64,000 bases of DNA from the NCBI RefSeq assembly GCF_000336815.1, contig NZ_AOLG01000058.1, positions 10,224 to 74,223 of the forward strand. Direction: 5' to 3'. The DNA comes from Haloferax prahovense DSM 18310. GTDB taxonomy: Archaea; Halobacteriota; Halobacteria; Halobacteriales; Haloferacaceae. Position numbers and translations under genes: made by a program. The notes under the pieces are model-generated. The model was given only the letters and a program-made list of their open reading frames with translations. It did no database searches and was not told the DNA's origin. Positions 17,606 to 25,613 of the stretch are shown piece by piece; within the stretch, counting starts at the first letter, position 1, and every line of letters begins with the position of its first letter.

Positions 17606-17611
17606 TTTTTT
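17606..17611 (+). terminator. T-tract after the HbpS/GlcG-like gene
   Basis: Six T residues lie 20 bp after the stop codon, in the short gap facing the convergent M20 peptidase gene. Confidence 0.35.
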
Positions 17612-17645
17612 CGAGTCGTTCGGCCGAGGGCCGACGTTCAGACCG

Positions 17646-18803
17646 TCAGTTCTCCACGTCTTCGAACAGTCCACGGAGTGCCGTGCAGAGAATGTCGTAC
17701 CCGGCTTCGACCTCCGACAGCTCGATGTACTCGTCGTAGGCGTGGGCCTGCGCCATCGACCCCGGACCCCACGTAATCGCGTCCATCCCGGCGTCGTTGA
17801 CGAGGTTCCGAACGTCGGTCGCCGCCCGAATGCCCCACGGTTCGGGGTCGGTGTCGGCCCGCTCGGCGGCCGCGTCCCGAAAGCGCGTCGCGATGTCGCT
17901 GTCGGTCGGAACCGCCGCCGACTCGTAGACCCGCGTTCGCGCCCACTCGACGTGCAGGTCGTGTTCGGCCGCGACGTCGGAGAGCACCGCGTCGATTTCG
18001 GCGTCGACCTCCTCGACGGACTCCGAGGGAACGAACCGCCTGTCGACCGTTATCGTCGCCCCCTCCGGGACGACGTTCTCCTTGGTCCCCGCCTCGAACT
18101 GCGTGACCGTCGCAGTCGGCCGGCCGACGAGCGGGTCGGACCGCTGTCGAATCCGCTCGTCGTACGCCGCGAGCGCGTCGAGGACGAGTCGGGCGTTCCC
18201 GATCGCGTTGTCGCCCTCGTCGGGCCGACTCGCGTGCGATGGGTCGCCACCGACGGTAATCTCGTACCAGCCGAGGCCCTTCGCGCTCGTCGCGGTTCGC
18301 AGCGACGTGGGTTCGAGCACGACGCCGTAGGTGCCGTCGTAGCCGCGTTCGAGGAGTGTCTTCGTTCCCGGTTCGGCCGTCTCCTCCCCGACGGCGGCGT
18401 GGAACACGAGCGACCCGTCGAGGGATCCGGAGTCGAGCGCGTCGGCGAATTCGACCGTCGCGAGCATCGCGAGGGCGACGCCGCACTTCATGTCCGCGCT
18501 CCCGCGACCGTACAGCCTACCGTCTCTGACAGTCGGTTCGTACGGCGGGAGGTCCCACTGGTCGCGGTCGCCCGCCGGGACCACGTCGAGGTGGCCGTTG
18601 AGGACGACCGAAGGCTCACCGTCGCCGACGCGGGCTACGACCTGCGGTCGGTCGGGATACGGTTCCTCGACGAGCGTCGCCGAGACGCCCCGAGATTCGA
18701 GCCAGTCGTACACGAAAGCCGCCGCCGCCCCCTCGTCTCCCGGCGGGTTCTCGGTCTCTATTTCGACGAGACTCGTGAGCAACGATAGTAACTCCTCGTC
18801 CAT
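17646..18803 (-). CDS. M20 family metallopeptidase (ArgE/DapE type)
   Basis: A 385-residue zinc amidohydrolase. Metal and catalytic motifs are present in order: NGHLDVVPAGD (first His and Asp), YGRGSADMKCG (bridging Asp), AAVGEETAEPGT (catalytic and metal Glu), VVLEPTS, and TWGPGSMAQAHAYDEYI near the C terminus (last metal histidine). The central lid domain (residues 175-285) contains GDPSHASRPDEGDNAI. Family enzymes cleave N-acyl amino acids or small dipeptides (acetylornithine, succinyl-diaminopimelate, and so on). The substrate cannot be fixed; the neighbours give no amino-acid biosynthesis context. Confidence 0.9.
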   Translation of the reverse strand: MDEELLSLLTSLVEIETENPPGDEGAAAAFVYDWLESRGVSATLVEEPYPDRPQVVARVGDGEPSVVLNGHLDVVPAGDRDQWDLPPYEPTVRDGRLYGRGSADMKCGVALAMLATVEFADALDSGSLDGSLVFHAAVGEETAEPGTKTLLERGYDGTYGVVLEPTSLRTATSAKGLGWYEITVGGDPSHASRPDEGDNAIGNARLVLDALAAYDERIRQRSDPLVGRPTATVTQFEAGTKENVVPEGATITVDRRFVPSESVEEVDAEIDAVLSDVAAEHDLHVEWARTRVYESAAVPTDSDIATRFRDAAAERADTDPEPWGIRAATDVRNLVNDAGMDAITWGPGSMAQAHAYDEYIELSEVEAGYDILCTALRGLFEDVEN

Positions 18804-18919
18804 GATTTCGGTCGTCTATCGACAGAGACGGGCGTGTGTTAAGGGTTCGTGCGATAGCTTTTTTTCCAACTCGACCGTCAGCGTGGAAGATTCCGTGCGA
18901 ACGCACGCGTCGGGCATCG

Positions 18920-20152
18920 CTATTCGAGCGTGGAGATACGACTGTCTCGGAGAAGCACCCGCTTGACGATGTCCGGGTCCTCGAGAAGGCGGTGGGTCCC
19001 GTGGACGCCCTGCCCGCGGCCGCGACCCCGGACTTCGGACTGGATGACGTTGAGGAAATCGAGTTCCTGCAGGAGTTCTTGGACGCGGCGCTCCGAGAGT
19101 TGGTCCATGTCGAGGTCGTCGGCGACGGTGAGGTACTGTCGATAAATCTTGTTCGTCGTAATCTCGGCGGTCTTTCGGCCGCCGGTCTGGAGAACGAGGG
19201 AGTAGAGGACGGCCTTCGACTGCGTTGCGGTCCCTTCGAGGAGTTCGCTGAAGCGGTCGGCTTCGCTCTTTTCTTTGGCGGCCCGCACGTGGTCGTCGGT
19301 GACGGTCTCCGCGCTCTCGTTTCGGGCGATACGACCGGCGTTACGGAGGATATCGATTGCCTTCCGCGCGTCGCCGTGTTCCTGGGCGGCGAGCGCGCTC
19401 GCGAGGGGAATCACGTCGTCGGTGAGGACGCCGGGCTTGAACGCGTCCTTCCGGTTTTCGAGGATTTCGCGGAGTTGGTTCGCGTCGTAGGACGGGAAGA
19501 CGAGTTCGTCGTGGGCGAAACTCGACTTGACGCGCTCTGTGAGTTCCTCGGGGTAGTCGATTTTGTTCGAGATGCCGATGATACCGATACGGGAGTCCAC
19601 TATCTTCTGGTTCTCGCCCGCGCGCGAGAGCTTTCGAAGCACCTCGTCGTCGCGGAGCATGTCGATTTCGTCGAGGATGACGATGGTCACGTCGGAGCAG
19701 GTGTCGAGCACCTGCCACAGCCGGTTGTAGTAGTCGCCGGTCGACAGCCCGCGCTCGGGAATCGTCATCCCGCTTTTCGACGGGTCGTTGACCTGCGAGG
19801 CGAGCGTCTTGATGACCGACGCCTCGGTGTGCTGTTCGCCGCAGTCGATGACGGCGATGCGAACGTCGACGTCCTCGCGGACCGCCTCGTGTTGGAGCCG
19901 CTCGCTCACGAGACGCGCGGTGAGCGTCTTTCCCGACCCGGTCTTTCCGAAGATAAACAGGTGGGTCGGTTCGCGTCCGAAGATGGCGGGGTTGAGCGCC
20001 TGTGCGACTTTCGACATGTGCTCGTCGCGGCCGACAATCTTGTCGGGACCGGGGAGATGAGAGATTTTGAGGATATCCTCGTTCGCGAAGATAGGCTGGT
20101 CGTAGCGGAACAGCGGGTCGCGAGTCCCGCCCTCGCTCTCGTCCGATGTCAT
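18920..20152 (-). CDS. Orc1/Cdc6 replication initiator
   Basis: A 410-residue AAA+ initiator. Walker A is IFGKTGSGKTLTARLV near residue 70, Walker B is VTIVILDEIDML, sensor 1 is IGISNKI, and sensor 2 lies in AAQEHGDARKAIDILRNAGRIA. The last 100 residues form the winged-helix domain (LYSLVLQTGGRKTAEITTNKIYRQY, RRVQELLQELDFLNVI) that recognises origin repeats. The ATG at 20152 is followed by the usual haloarchaeal Orc N terminus (DPLFRYDQPIFANEDIL). The gene points away from the repeat array that starts about 45 bp upstream, the standard orc-next-to-its-origin layout. Haloarchaeal replicons typically carry such paired units, so this one probably starts replication at 20.2-20.65 kb. Confidence 0.97.
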   Translation of the reverse strand: MTSDESEGGTRDPLFRYDQPIFANEDILKISHLPGPDKIVGRDEHMSKVAQALNPAIFGREPTHLFIFGKTGSGKTLTARLVSERLQHEAVREDVDVRIAVIDCGEQHTEASVIKTLASQVNDPSKSGMTIPERGLSTGDYYNRLWQVLDTCSDVTIVILDEIDMLRDDEVLRKLSRAGENQKIVDSRIGIIGISNKIDYPEELTERVKSSFAHDELVFPSYDANQLREILENRKDAFKPGVLTDDVIPLASALAAQEHGDARKAIDILRNAGRIARNESAETVTDDHVRAAKEKSEADRFSELLEGTATQSKAVLYSLVLQTGGRKTAEITTNKIYRQYLTVADDLDMDQLSERRVQELLQELDFLNVIQSEVRGRGRGQGVHGTHRLLEDPDIVKRVLLRDSRISTLE

Positions 20153-20196
20153 GTGAGTTCGGTATTCATACTCACCCGTAATAAAGGTGAAGGGGT

Positions 20197-20495
20197 GGAC
20201 TCGCGTTTGTAACAGCGACAAATACGGCCGTTTGAGCGGTATTTCAGTCCCGGTTTTGGATTCGACGATCAACGAGTAGTATCGCGCAAGTAAGGCTGTC
20301 AGACACCACCCTCGCGTTTGTAACGCGCGAGACGGTCTCGGGGGAACCACTCACTGGAGGGGTACGCTCGCGTTTGTAACTCGAGTCGCGAGAGACCACC
20401 CTCGCGTTTGTAATTGAACGGGGGGAGTACCGTCGCGTTTGTAACGTTGAGCGTCGAAAGCACCGGTGCAGACACACCACCCTCGCGAATGTAAC
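20197..20495 (-). repeat. Left ORB-like array, six copies
   Basis: Cores at about 20200-20213, 20311-20324, 20367-20380, 20401-20414, 20432-20445 and 20482-20495. In plus-strand orientation they read CTCGCGTTTGTAAC (the fourth ends TAAT; the sixth has GAATGTAAC in place of TTTGTAAC; the fifth has CGTCGCG). Three are preceded by ACACCACC or ACCACC, the reverse of the G-string seen in the right copies. Confidence 0.9.
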
Positions 20496-20520
20496 GCGAA
20501 TCGGCGTGGGGGTGGTCCGC

Positions 20521-20556
20521 AGGTCGAGTGATTTCCGGATATTTTTGCTTCTATAT
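20521..20556. other. AT-rich unwinding element of the origin
   Basis: The most AT-rich part of the origin (ATTTCCGGATATTTTTGCTT then CTATATTTA) lies exactly between the left and right ORB groups, as expected for a DNA unwinding element. Confidence 0.65.
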
Positions 20557-20632
20557 TTACAAACGCGAGGGGGGTGTGTCGAATTCCTCTAGGGTCTGGC
20601 GTAGCCGTTACAAACGCGAGGGGGGTGTGTGT
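20556..20632 (+). repeat. Right ORB-like pair, inverted
   Basis: Two near-identical copies, at 20556-20579 (TTTACAAACGCGAGGGGGGT) and 20607-20632 (GTTACAAACGCGAGGGGGGT), each followed by a GTGTGT tail. They carry the G-run next to the core that is characteristic of haloarchaeal ORBs and face the left array. Confidence 0.9.
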
Positions 20633-20751
20633 GTACTCCCGAGCGCAGACGGACGAATCATGAACAACACCCATTTCGAAGAACAGCCACGACACCTCGA
20701 CACGCATCCAACGACGCGATGCCGTTCTCCTCACTGACGCACCGAACTAAC

Positions 20752-20772
20752 ACTAGTAGCTAGACTACTAGT
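20752..20772. repeat. CTAG-rich 8-bp palindrome
   Basis: ACTAGTAG, loop CTAGA, then CTACTAGT: a perfect 8-bp inverted repeat holding three CTAG tetranucleotides in 21 bases. CTAG is generally rare in haloarchaeal genomes. It lies between the origin repeats and tbp. Confidence 0.7.
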
Positions 20773-20785
20773 TCTACTACTCAAC

Positions 20786-20814
20786 ACAACACCACAACAC
20801 CACAACACCACAAC
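20786..20814 (+). repeat. 8-bp tandem repeat ACAACACC
   Basis: About 3.6 copies of ACAACACC, with strong strand bias (almost no G). It sits 14 bp after the CTAG palindrome in the gene-free stretch between the origin and tbp, and may be part of an extended origin flank. The stretch 20640-21016 shows no gene otherwise. Confidence 0.7.
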
Positions 20815-21016
20815 GACAAGCAACGAATCAGAGACTAAAGGAGACGGGGCGGACGAGAAGCGGGAGCCGACGGACAACAACCCGAAAACAGCCACCGTCA
20901 GCACCGATACCGTCTCCCGACCTCCAGTTAACCGCCTTCCCAACTTCGCCAACACGTCAGTACGTCACCCGGTGTCTCAACGGCCACCGAGTACCCGTCG
21001 ACTACCCACCGAGTGC

Positions 21017-21583
21017 TCACCCGAACAGTCCGAGCTCGCGAACGTCCTCGTCGACCGTTTTGAGCGCTGCTTCGGCGTCGGCAGTCCGCTTCGCCCCCGT
21101 AATCACGATTTTTCCGCTTCCGAACATGAGGACGACGACGCTCGGTTCGTCGAGACGGTAGACGAGTCCGGGGAACTGCTCGGGTTCGTACTCGACGGCT
21201 TCGAGACCGAGACCGATGGCCAGCGCGTTCAGGTTGAGCGCCTCGCCGAGGTCGGCGCTCGAAACGATGTTCTGGACCGTAATATCCGCATCCTCGGGAA
21301 CGGGCACGCCGAGGTCGGTGAACTCGTCGAACAGCGTTTCGATGGCCGTGCTCACGTCGTCGACGCTGTCCGCGCCGGTACAGACGATTTTCCCAGACCG
21401 AAAGACGAGACACGCCGACTTCGGGTCTCGGGTTCGATAGACGAGTCCGGGGAAGTTCTCGGGGTCGTAGTCCGTCCCGTCCATATCGAGCGAGAGTCGT
21501 TCGAGGTCGAGTTCGACCGGAACCTCCGTCGAAGCGACGACGTTCTGAATCTCGATGGACCCGACGGCGTTCACGTGCGACAT
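21017..21583 (-). CDS. tbp: TATA-box-binding protein
   Basis: A 188-residue TBP with the two direct-repeat saddle halves: VQNVV/IQNVVAST near the N terminus with FPGLVYRTRDPKSACLVFRS and GKIVCTGA, and the second half ITVQNIVSSADLGEALN, FPGLVYRLDEPSVVVLMFGS and GKIVITGAKR. All features for DNA bending are kept. It nucleates transcription with TFB. A TATA-like GTAGTTTAAGAC lies about 32 bp upstream. Haloarchaea often have several TBPs, with paralogues on secondary replicons beside orc genes; this copy probably is one of them. Halves differ noticeably from each other, as usual for the family. Confidence 0.97.
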   Translation of the reverse strand: MSHVNAVGSIEIQNVVASTEVPVELDLERLSLDMDGTDYDPENFPGLVYRTRDPKSACLVFRSGKIVCTGADSVDDVSTAIETLFDEFTDLGVPVPEDADITVQNIVSSADLGEALNLNALAIGLGLEAVEYEPEQFPGLVYRLDEPSVVVLMFGSGKIVITGAKRTADAEAALKTVDEDVRELGLFG

Positions 21584-21691
21584 CTTGTGGATTCGTTGAC
21601 ACTCGTCTGTCTTAAACTACCGGGGTCGTTCATCCGCGTTAATCACCGGACAACCGGACAATCGGGAGACTAACCGGCCGTCAGACGGAAG

Positions 21692-21742
21692 CAGTCGAAA
21701 CTGGGTAACGGCCCGGATTTGGCAACAGTCGAAACTGAGAAC
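21692..21742. promoter_or_regulatory. Two direct repeats ahead of tenA
   Basis: CAGTCGAAACTGGGTAAC (21692-21709) and CAGTCGAAACTGAGAAC (21726-21742), 34 bp apart start to start. Each contains CAGT-CGAA-ACTG, a small palindrome. They lie about 130-180 bp before tenA and may be a regulator site for the thiamine-related operon, or may be chance. Confidence 0.35.
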
Positions 21743-21872
21743 CCGTCGAACGGGAGGCGAACCCGCCGAACAAATCCGATACGATAGCCCGAGACACCCG
21801 CTCTCCAGATTGGATAACCAATGAATACCACCTCATCATAATTCTTTTTAGCGTCTTCTTCGATTACTCGCC

Positions 21873-22538
21873 ATGGCGTTCACAGACACGATACACGACG
21901 AGGCCGACGAGTTCTGGTCGGCCATCCTCGACCATCCGATGGTCGTTCGACTCGGGGAGGGGAGCCTCGACGAGGAGCCGTTCCGCTACTGGGTACGGCA
22001 GGACTACGTCTACCTCGTCGAGTACAGTCGGCTCTTCGCGCTCGGTGCCGCGAAGGCCCCGACGCTCGACTCCATGCGGACGTTCGCGAGCCTCCTCGAA
22101 TCGACCGTCAACGAGGAGATGGACCTCCACCGGAGCTACGCCGCCGAGTTCGGCATCGACCCCGCCGAACTCGAAGCCACGAGGCCGTCGCCGACGACCC
22201 GGGCCTATACTGACTTCCTCGTTCGTACCGCGACGCTCGGCTCCTTCGGCGACATCGTCGCCGCCCTGCTTCCGTGTATGTGGGGGTTCAACGAGACGGG
22301 ACGCCGGCTCGCCGACGCGGGGGCTCCGGACCACGAGCAGTACGCCGCGTGGGTCGAGATGTACGCCGGCGACGAGTTCACCGAACTCACCGACTGGTGT
22401 AAGTCGCTCATGGACGACGTGGCCGCGAGCGCGACCGAGTCGGACCGCGAACGCTACCGCGACCTGTTCCGCACGTCGGCGCAGTACGAGTACCTGTTTT
22501 GGGACGCCGCCTGGCGGCGAGAGGAGTGGCCCCTATGA
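21873..22538 (+). CDS. tenA: TenA-family thiaminase II (cysteine type)
   Basis: A 221-residue all-helical TenA protein. The active-site cysteine is in AALLPCMWGFNETG near residue 135, and WVRQDYVYLVEYSRLFALG near residue 40 and QYEYLFWDAAWRREEW at the C terminus are family signatures. TenA hydrolyses thiamine or, more usually, its degraded aminopyrimidines to recover HMP. A TATA-like TTCTTTTTAG precedes the ATG by about 25 bp. The next gene overlaps its stop by 4 bp, and the third gene of the operon is a sodium symporter. Confidence 0.93.
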   Translation: MAFTDTIHDEADEFWSAILDHPMVVRLGEGSLDEEPFRYWVRQDYVYLVEYSRLFALGAAKAPTLDSMRTFASLLESTVNEEMDLHRSYAAEFGIDPAELEATRPSPTTRAYTDFLVRTATLGSFGDIVAALLPCMWGFNETGRRLADAGAPDHEQYAAWVEMYAGDEFTELTDWCKSLMDDVAASATESDRERYRDLFRTSAQYEYLFWDAAWRREEWPL

Positions 22539-23365
22539 CCGACACGGACTCGTCGACCCCCGAGACGTACGACGAGTTCGCCGCGTCGCGGTCCGACCCG
22601 CGCTTTACCGACTGGCTTCGCGAGCGCGCGGGCGACTCGTGGCGCGACGCGACGAGACATCGACTGACGCGGGAACTCGCCGCCGACGAACTCACAGACG
22701 ACGTGTTCAGACAGTACCTCGTACAGGACTACGCCTTCGTGGAGACGCTCGTCGGCGTCTTCGGCCACGCCGTCGGTACCGCGCCGACCATGGAGTCGAA
22801 GTCGGAACTCGTCTCGTTCCTCGGCGTTCTCACCGACGACGAGGACGACTACTTCCTCCGGGCGTTCGACGCGCTCGACGTGCCCGAGTCCGTCTACTCC
22901 GACCCGGAGACTACGCCGGCGACGCGCGCCTTTATCGACCTGCTCGAACGCGCCGCGGGGCAGGGCGGGTACGCCGAGACGCTGGCGGTGCTCGTCCCCG
23001 CCGAGTGGGTCTATCTGTCGTGGGCGACCGCCGCGGCTGCGACTGACCCCGCGACCGATACCGGTGCCGACGAACCACCCTCGCGGTTCTACCTCTCCGA
23101 GTGGGTCGACCTCCACGCGGTCGACGACTTCGCGGCGTTCGTCGAGTGGCTCCGGACCGAACTCGACCGCGAGGGCGCGGCCGCCTCCCTGCGTCGGCAA
23201 CGGCGGCTCGAGCAGTTGTTCCGTCGCACGGTCGAACTGGAAGTCGCGTTCTTCGACGAGGCGTACGAACTGGCTCCGTCCGGCGATTTGACGGTACCTA
23301 CGACTTCGTCCGCGTCCTCGAAGTCGAGCGGTCGCTCTTCTCAACCGGGTGACGGCCGATGGTGA
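22535..23365 (+). CDS. Second TenA-family protein lacking the catalytic cysteine (TenA_E-like)
   Basis: A 276-residue TenA homologue that starts with ATGA on the stop of the first tenA. It keeps the TenA fold (FRQYLVQDYAFVETLVGVFGHA near residue 65, and LEQLFRRTVELEVAFFDEAY near the end), but where the first protein has LLPCMWGF this one reads LVPAEWVYLSW, so the cysteine is replaced and a glutamate sits next to it. TenA_E proteins, named for this glutamate, process other thiamine breakdown products such as formylamino-pyrimidine. The C terminus has an extra 25-residue Ser-rich tail that overlaps the next start. It probably acts on a different intermediate in the same salvage path. Confidence 0.85.
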   Translation: MTDTDSSTPETYDEFAASRSDPRFTDWLRERAGDSWRDATRHRLTRELAADELTDDVFRQYLVQDYAFVETLVGVFGHAVGTAPTMESKSELVSFLGVLTDDEDDYFLRAFDALDVPESVYSDPETTPATRAFIDLLERAAGQGGYAETLAVLVPAEWVYLSWATAAAATDPATDTGADEPPSRFYLSEWVDLHAVDDFAAFVEWLRTELDREGAAASLRRQRRLEQLFRRTVELEVAFFDEAYELAPSGDLTVPTTSSASSKSSGRSSQPGDGRW

Positions 23366-24888
23366 GTTCGACCGTCGCGCTCGGCCTGACCGTCGCGACG
23401 CTCGTCGCCTTTACCGGCGTCGGCGTGTGGTTCTCCCGCGGTCGCGTCGGCTCCGTCGAGGACCTCATCAGCGCCCGCGACTCCGCGGGGAGCCGGCGGA
23501 CGACGGCGACGCTCGTCGCGTCCGTCATGGGCGTCTGGGTGCTCTTTTCGGCTCCGGAGGCGGGTGCGAGCTTCGGTATCGCGGCCGTCGTCGGCTACGC
23601 GGTCGGCGAGGCAGTCCCGATGCTCGTCTACGCCCGCCTCGGCCCGCGAATCCGGGAACTCATCCCGGAGGGTCACTCGCTGACCGAGTACGCCCACGCC
23701 CGGTACGGGTCAGCGATGTACGCCTTCGTCCTCCTCGTGAGCGCGCTCTACATGTTCATCTTCCTCGCCGCCGAGCTGACCGGCATCGCGGGTGCGCTCT
23801 CGCTCGTCGCGGGCGTCCCACAGTGGCAGACCGCGCTCCTCGTCGGCGGCTTCGTCCTGCTCTACACGAGCTACGGTGGCCTCCGGGCCAGCATCGCGAC
23901 CGACGCGGTCCAAGCGGTCGTCGTCATCCCGCTCTTGCTGCTCGCGTTCGCCGGCGCGCTTGTCGCGCTCGGCGGTCCCGCCGCCGCCATCGACGGTATC
24001 ACGGCGACGAACCCCGCCCTTCTCGACCTCGGCGCGGTCGCCGGCCTACAGTTCGGCCTCGCGCTCGCGTTCGCCATCCTCGGCGCGGAACTCATCAACC
24101 AGACGTGGTGGCAGCGCATCTACGCGGCCGATTCGTCAGAGACGGTCGGACGGAGCTTCCGTACCGCGGCGCTCGCCAACGGCGCCATCGTGTTCGTCAC
24201 CGCCTTCTTCGGCGTCGTCGCGGTCGGTAACGCCGCCGTCGTCACCGACCCCGCGAGCGCGGGCTACAACGCCGACGCCGCCTTCTTCGTCCTCCTCGGC
24301 GAGGCGTTCCCCGAGTGGCTCGTCCTCGCGGCGGTCCTCCTCGCGCTCCTGCTCGTGATGAGCTCCATCGACACGCTGTTCAACGCGCTTTCGAGCCTCG
24401 TGACCGCCGACCTCGCCCGCCTGCTCGCGGAACCGAGCGACCGCCACCTCGCGCTCGGGTCGAGAGCGCTCACAGTCGTCGTCGCGGCCGCTGCGATTTA
24501 CGTCAGCCTCCGGGCCCAGAGCGTCCTCCGGCTGTTCTTCTTCGCCGACCTGCTCGGCGCGGCCGTCGCCTTCCCCCTTGTCTACGGGCTGTACTCGACG
24601 CGAATCACCGGCCTCGGCGCGCTCGCGAGCAGTCTCACCGGACTCGCCGTCGGCCTCGCGTTCTTCCCCGACCTCCGCGGCGTCATCACGTCGATTCCGG
24701 TCGTCGGCGGCCTGCTCCCCGCCGCCGACCCGCTGTATCTCAGTTCCTTCGGCGGGGCGTTCGTGGTGTCGACGGCGGCGGCGCTCGTCGCCGCCCGACT
24801 CACGGACGCCGGGTTCGACCTCGGTCGGCTCTCGCGGGAGATTCGCCGGTTCGACGACGGCCGAACTGAGGCGCCGTCGTCCGACTGA
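23359..24888 (+). CDS. Sodium:solute symporter (SSS), candidate thiamine/pyrimidine importer
   Basis: A 509-residue protein with about 13 membrane helices and the SSS core: SAPEAGASFGIAA in helix 1, YTSYGGLRASIATDAVQAV (SSS signature region) near residue 175, and WWQRIYAADS after helix 5. Family members import sugars, amino acids, vitamins and other solutes with sodium. It overlaps the second tenA by 7 bp, which places it in one operon with two thiamine-salvage enzymes; a thiamine or HMP-type substrate is therefore the likeliest, but this is inferred from context. The last 25 residues are a hydrophilic tail. Confidence 0.92.
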   Translation: MVSSTVALGLTVATLVAFTGVGVWFSRGRVGSVEDLISARDSAGSRRTTATLVASVMGVWVLFSAPEAGASFGIAAVVGYAVGEAVPMLVYARLGPRIRELIPEGHSLTEYAHARYGSAMYAFVLLVSALYMFIFLAAELTGIAGALSLVAGVPQWQTALLVGGFVLLYTSYGGLRASIATDAVQAVVVIPLLLLAFAGALVALGGPAAAIDGITATNPALLDLGAVAGLQFGLALAFAILGAELINQTWWQRIYAADSSETVGRSFRTAALANGAIVFVTAFFGVVAVGNAAVVTDPASAGYNADAAFFVLLGEAFPEWLVLAAVLLALLLVMSSIDTLFNALSSLVTADLARLLAEPSDRHLALGSRALTVVVAAAAIYVSLRAQSVLRLFFFADLLGAAVAFPLVYGLYSTRITGLGALASSLTGLAVGLAFFPDLRGVITSIPVVGGLLPAADPLYLSSFGGAFVVSTAAALVAARLTDAGFDLGRLSREIRRFDDGRTEAPSSD

Positions 24889-24935
24889 GGCGCCGTCGTC
24901 TGACTCTCTCGCCTTACTATCCCGGCTGGACGGCT

Positions 24936-25328
24936 TCAGTACTCGCTGACCGTCACGGTCCCCACCGAGACCCGGACGAGTTCGTTTTCGGGCCACGCGG
25001 ATTCTTCGGCCCCGTACTTCCGGTTGATTCGCCGGGTCGCGTCTTTCCGGGGGTCGTCGTCGGTGACCACGGTGGCCGTCCCGAGAATCGTCACCTTCCA
25101 CTGCGCCTGTCCGTTCTCGTCTTTCTGGATTGAGAGCGCGACGCGCGGGTTCTCGCGGATGTTTTCGAGCTTTCGACCCGTGGTGAGAACCTCGATTACT
25201 CCGCGGTCGTCCGCGTAGTCGAACCAGACGGGTGCGACGTGGGGACGGTCGTCGACACTGGTCGCGAGGTGCGCCATGAGCGGTTCGCTCGTCACGAGCG
25301 CCGCGGCGCGTTCGGAGAGTCCTGCCAT
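24936..25328 (-). CDS. Pyridoxamine 5'-phosphate oxidase-family (PPOX) flavin/F420-type protein
   Basis: A 130-residue split-barrel protein with LMAHLATSVDDRPHVAPVWFDY at residues 18-40, LTTGRKLENIRENPRVALSI, and a C-terminal beta strand VRVSVGTVTVSEY. This is the haloarchaeal small PPOX group, which binds FMN or F420 and reduces or degrades unknown substrates. It faces the SSS gene end to end (47 bp gap) and is not part of its operon. Confidence 0.9.
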   Translation of the reverse strand: MAGLSERAAALVTSEPLMAHLATSVDDRPHVAPVWFDYADDRGVIEVLTTGRKLENIRENPRVALSIQKDENGQAQWKVTILGTATVVTDDDPRKDATRRINRKYGAEESAWPENELVRVSVGTVTVSEY

Positions 25329-25374
25329 ATGCTAACTATCGTCGTGTCGGCGTAAAACGGTGACTTCGCTCCGG

Positions 25375-25397
25375 TTTTACAAACGCGAGGGTAGTCC
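25375..25397 (+). repeat. Orphan ORB-like element
   Basis: TTTTACAAACGCGAGGGTAG is a near match to the right-hand ORBs (TTTACAAACGCGAGGGGGGT) and lies 4.8 kb from the origin, in the 285-bp gap between the PPOX and FemAB-like genes. It has no partner or AT-rich element beside it. Confidence 0.6.
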
Positions 25398-25613
25398 CCG
25401 CGCTGCTGGTCACGTCCCGTCGAGTCGCTGGTCGCGCCACGTTCCGCCTCGTGGACGCTCGCGACTCCCGTAATCTCGCTCACCAATCTGCCCTGTTCAC
25501 TCGCTCCTAACGCCAGCCGAAACGCGGTTTGGCTCCGTCCAAATTCGGTGAAATGGGCCTCATAACGGGTTCATAACAAAGTGGTATGACGCGACAGTTC
25601 AGGCACCCCACTC

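Larger units (their letters stand above)
20190..20640. other. Candidate replication origin (orc-linked)
   Basis: Eight copies of a CTCGCGTTTGTAAC-type element lie here: six in one orientation on the left and two inverted on the right, with an AT-rich unwinding stretch between. A cognate orc gene is adjacent and divergent. This is the architecture of haloarchaeal origins with origin recognition boxes (ORB). No alternative explains opposite-facing repeats plus an AT-rich core next to orc. Confidence 0.85.

Noticed and set aside
20190-20640. CRISPR array in the repeat region
   Set aside because: Repeats are short, unevenly spaced and in two orientations around an AT-rich core next to orc, so they are origin elements.
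21592-21872. TPP riboswitch ahead of tenA
   Set aside because: No THI-box-like conserved segments are visible, and known haloarchaeal thiamine genes are protein-regulated.
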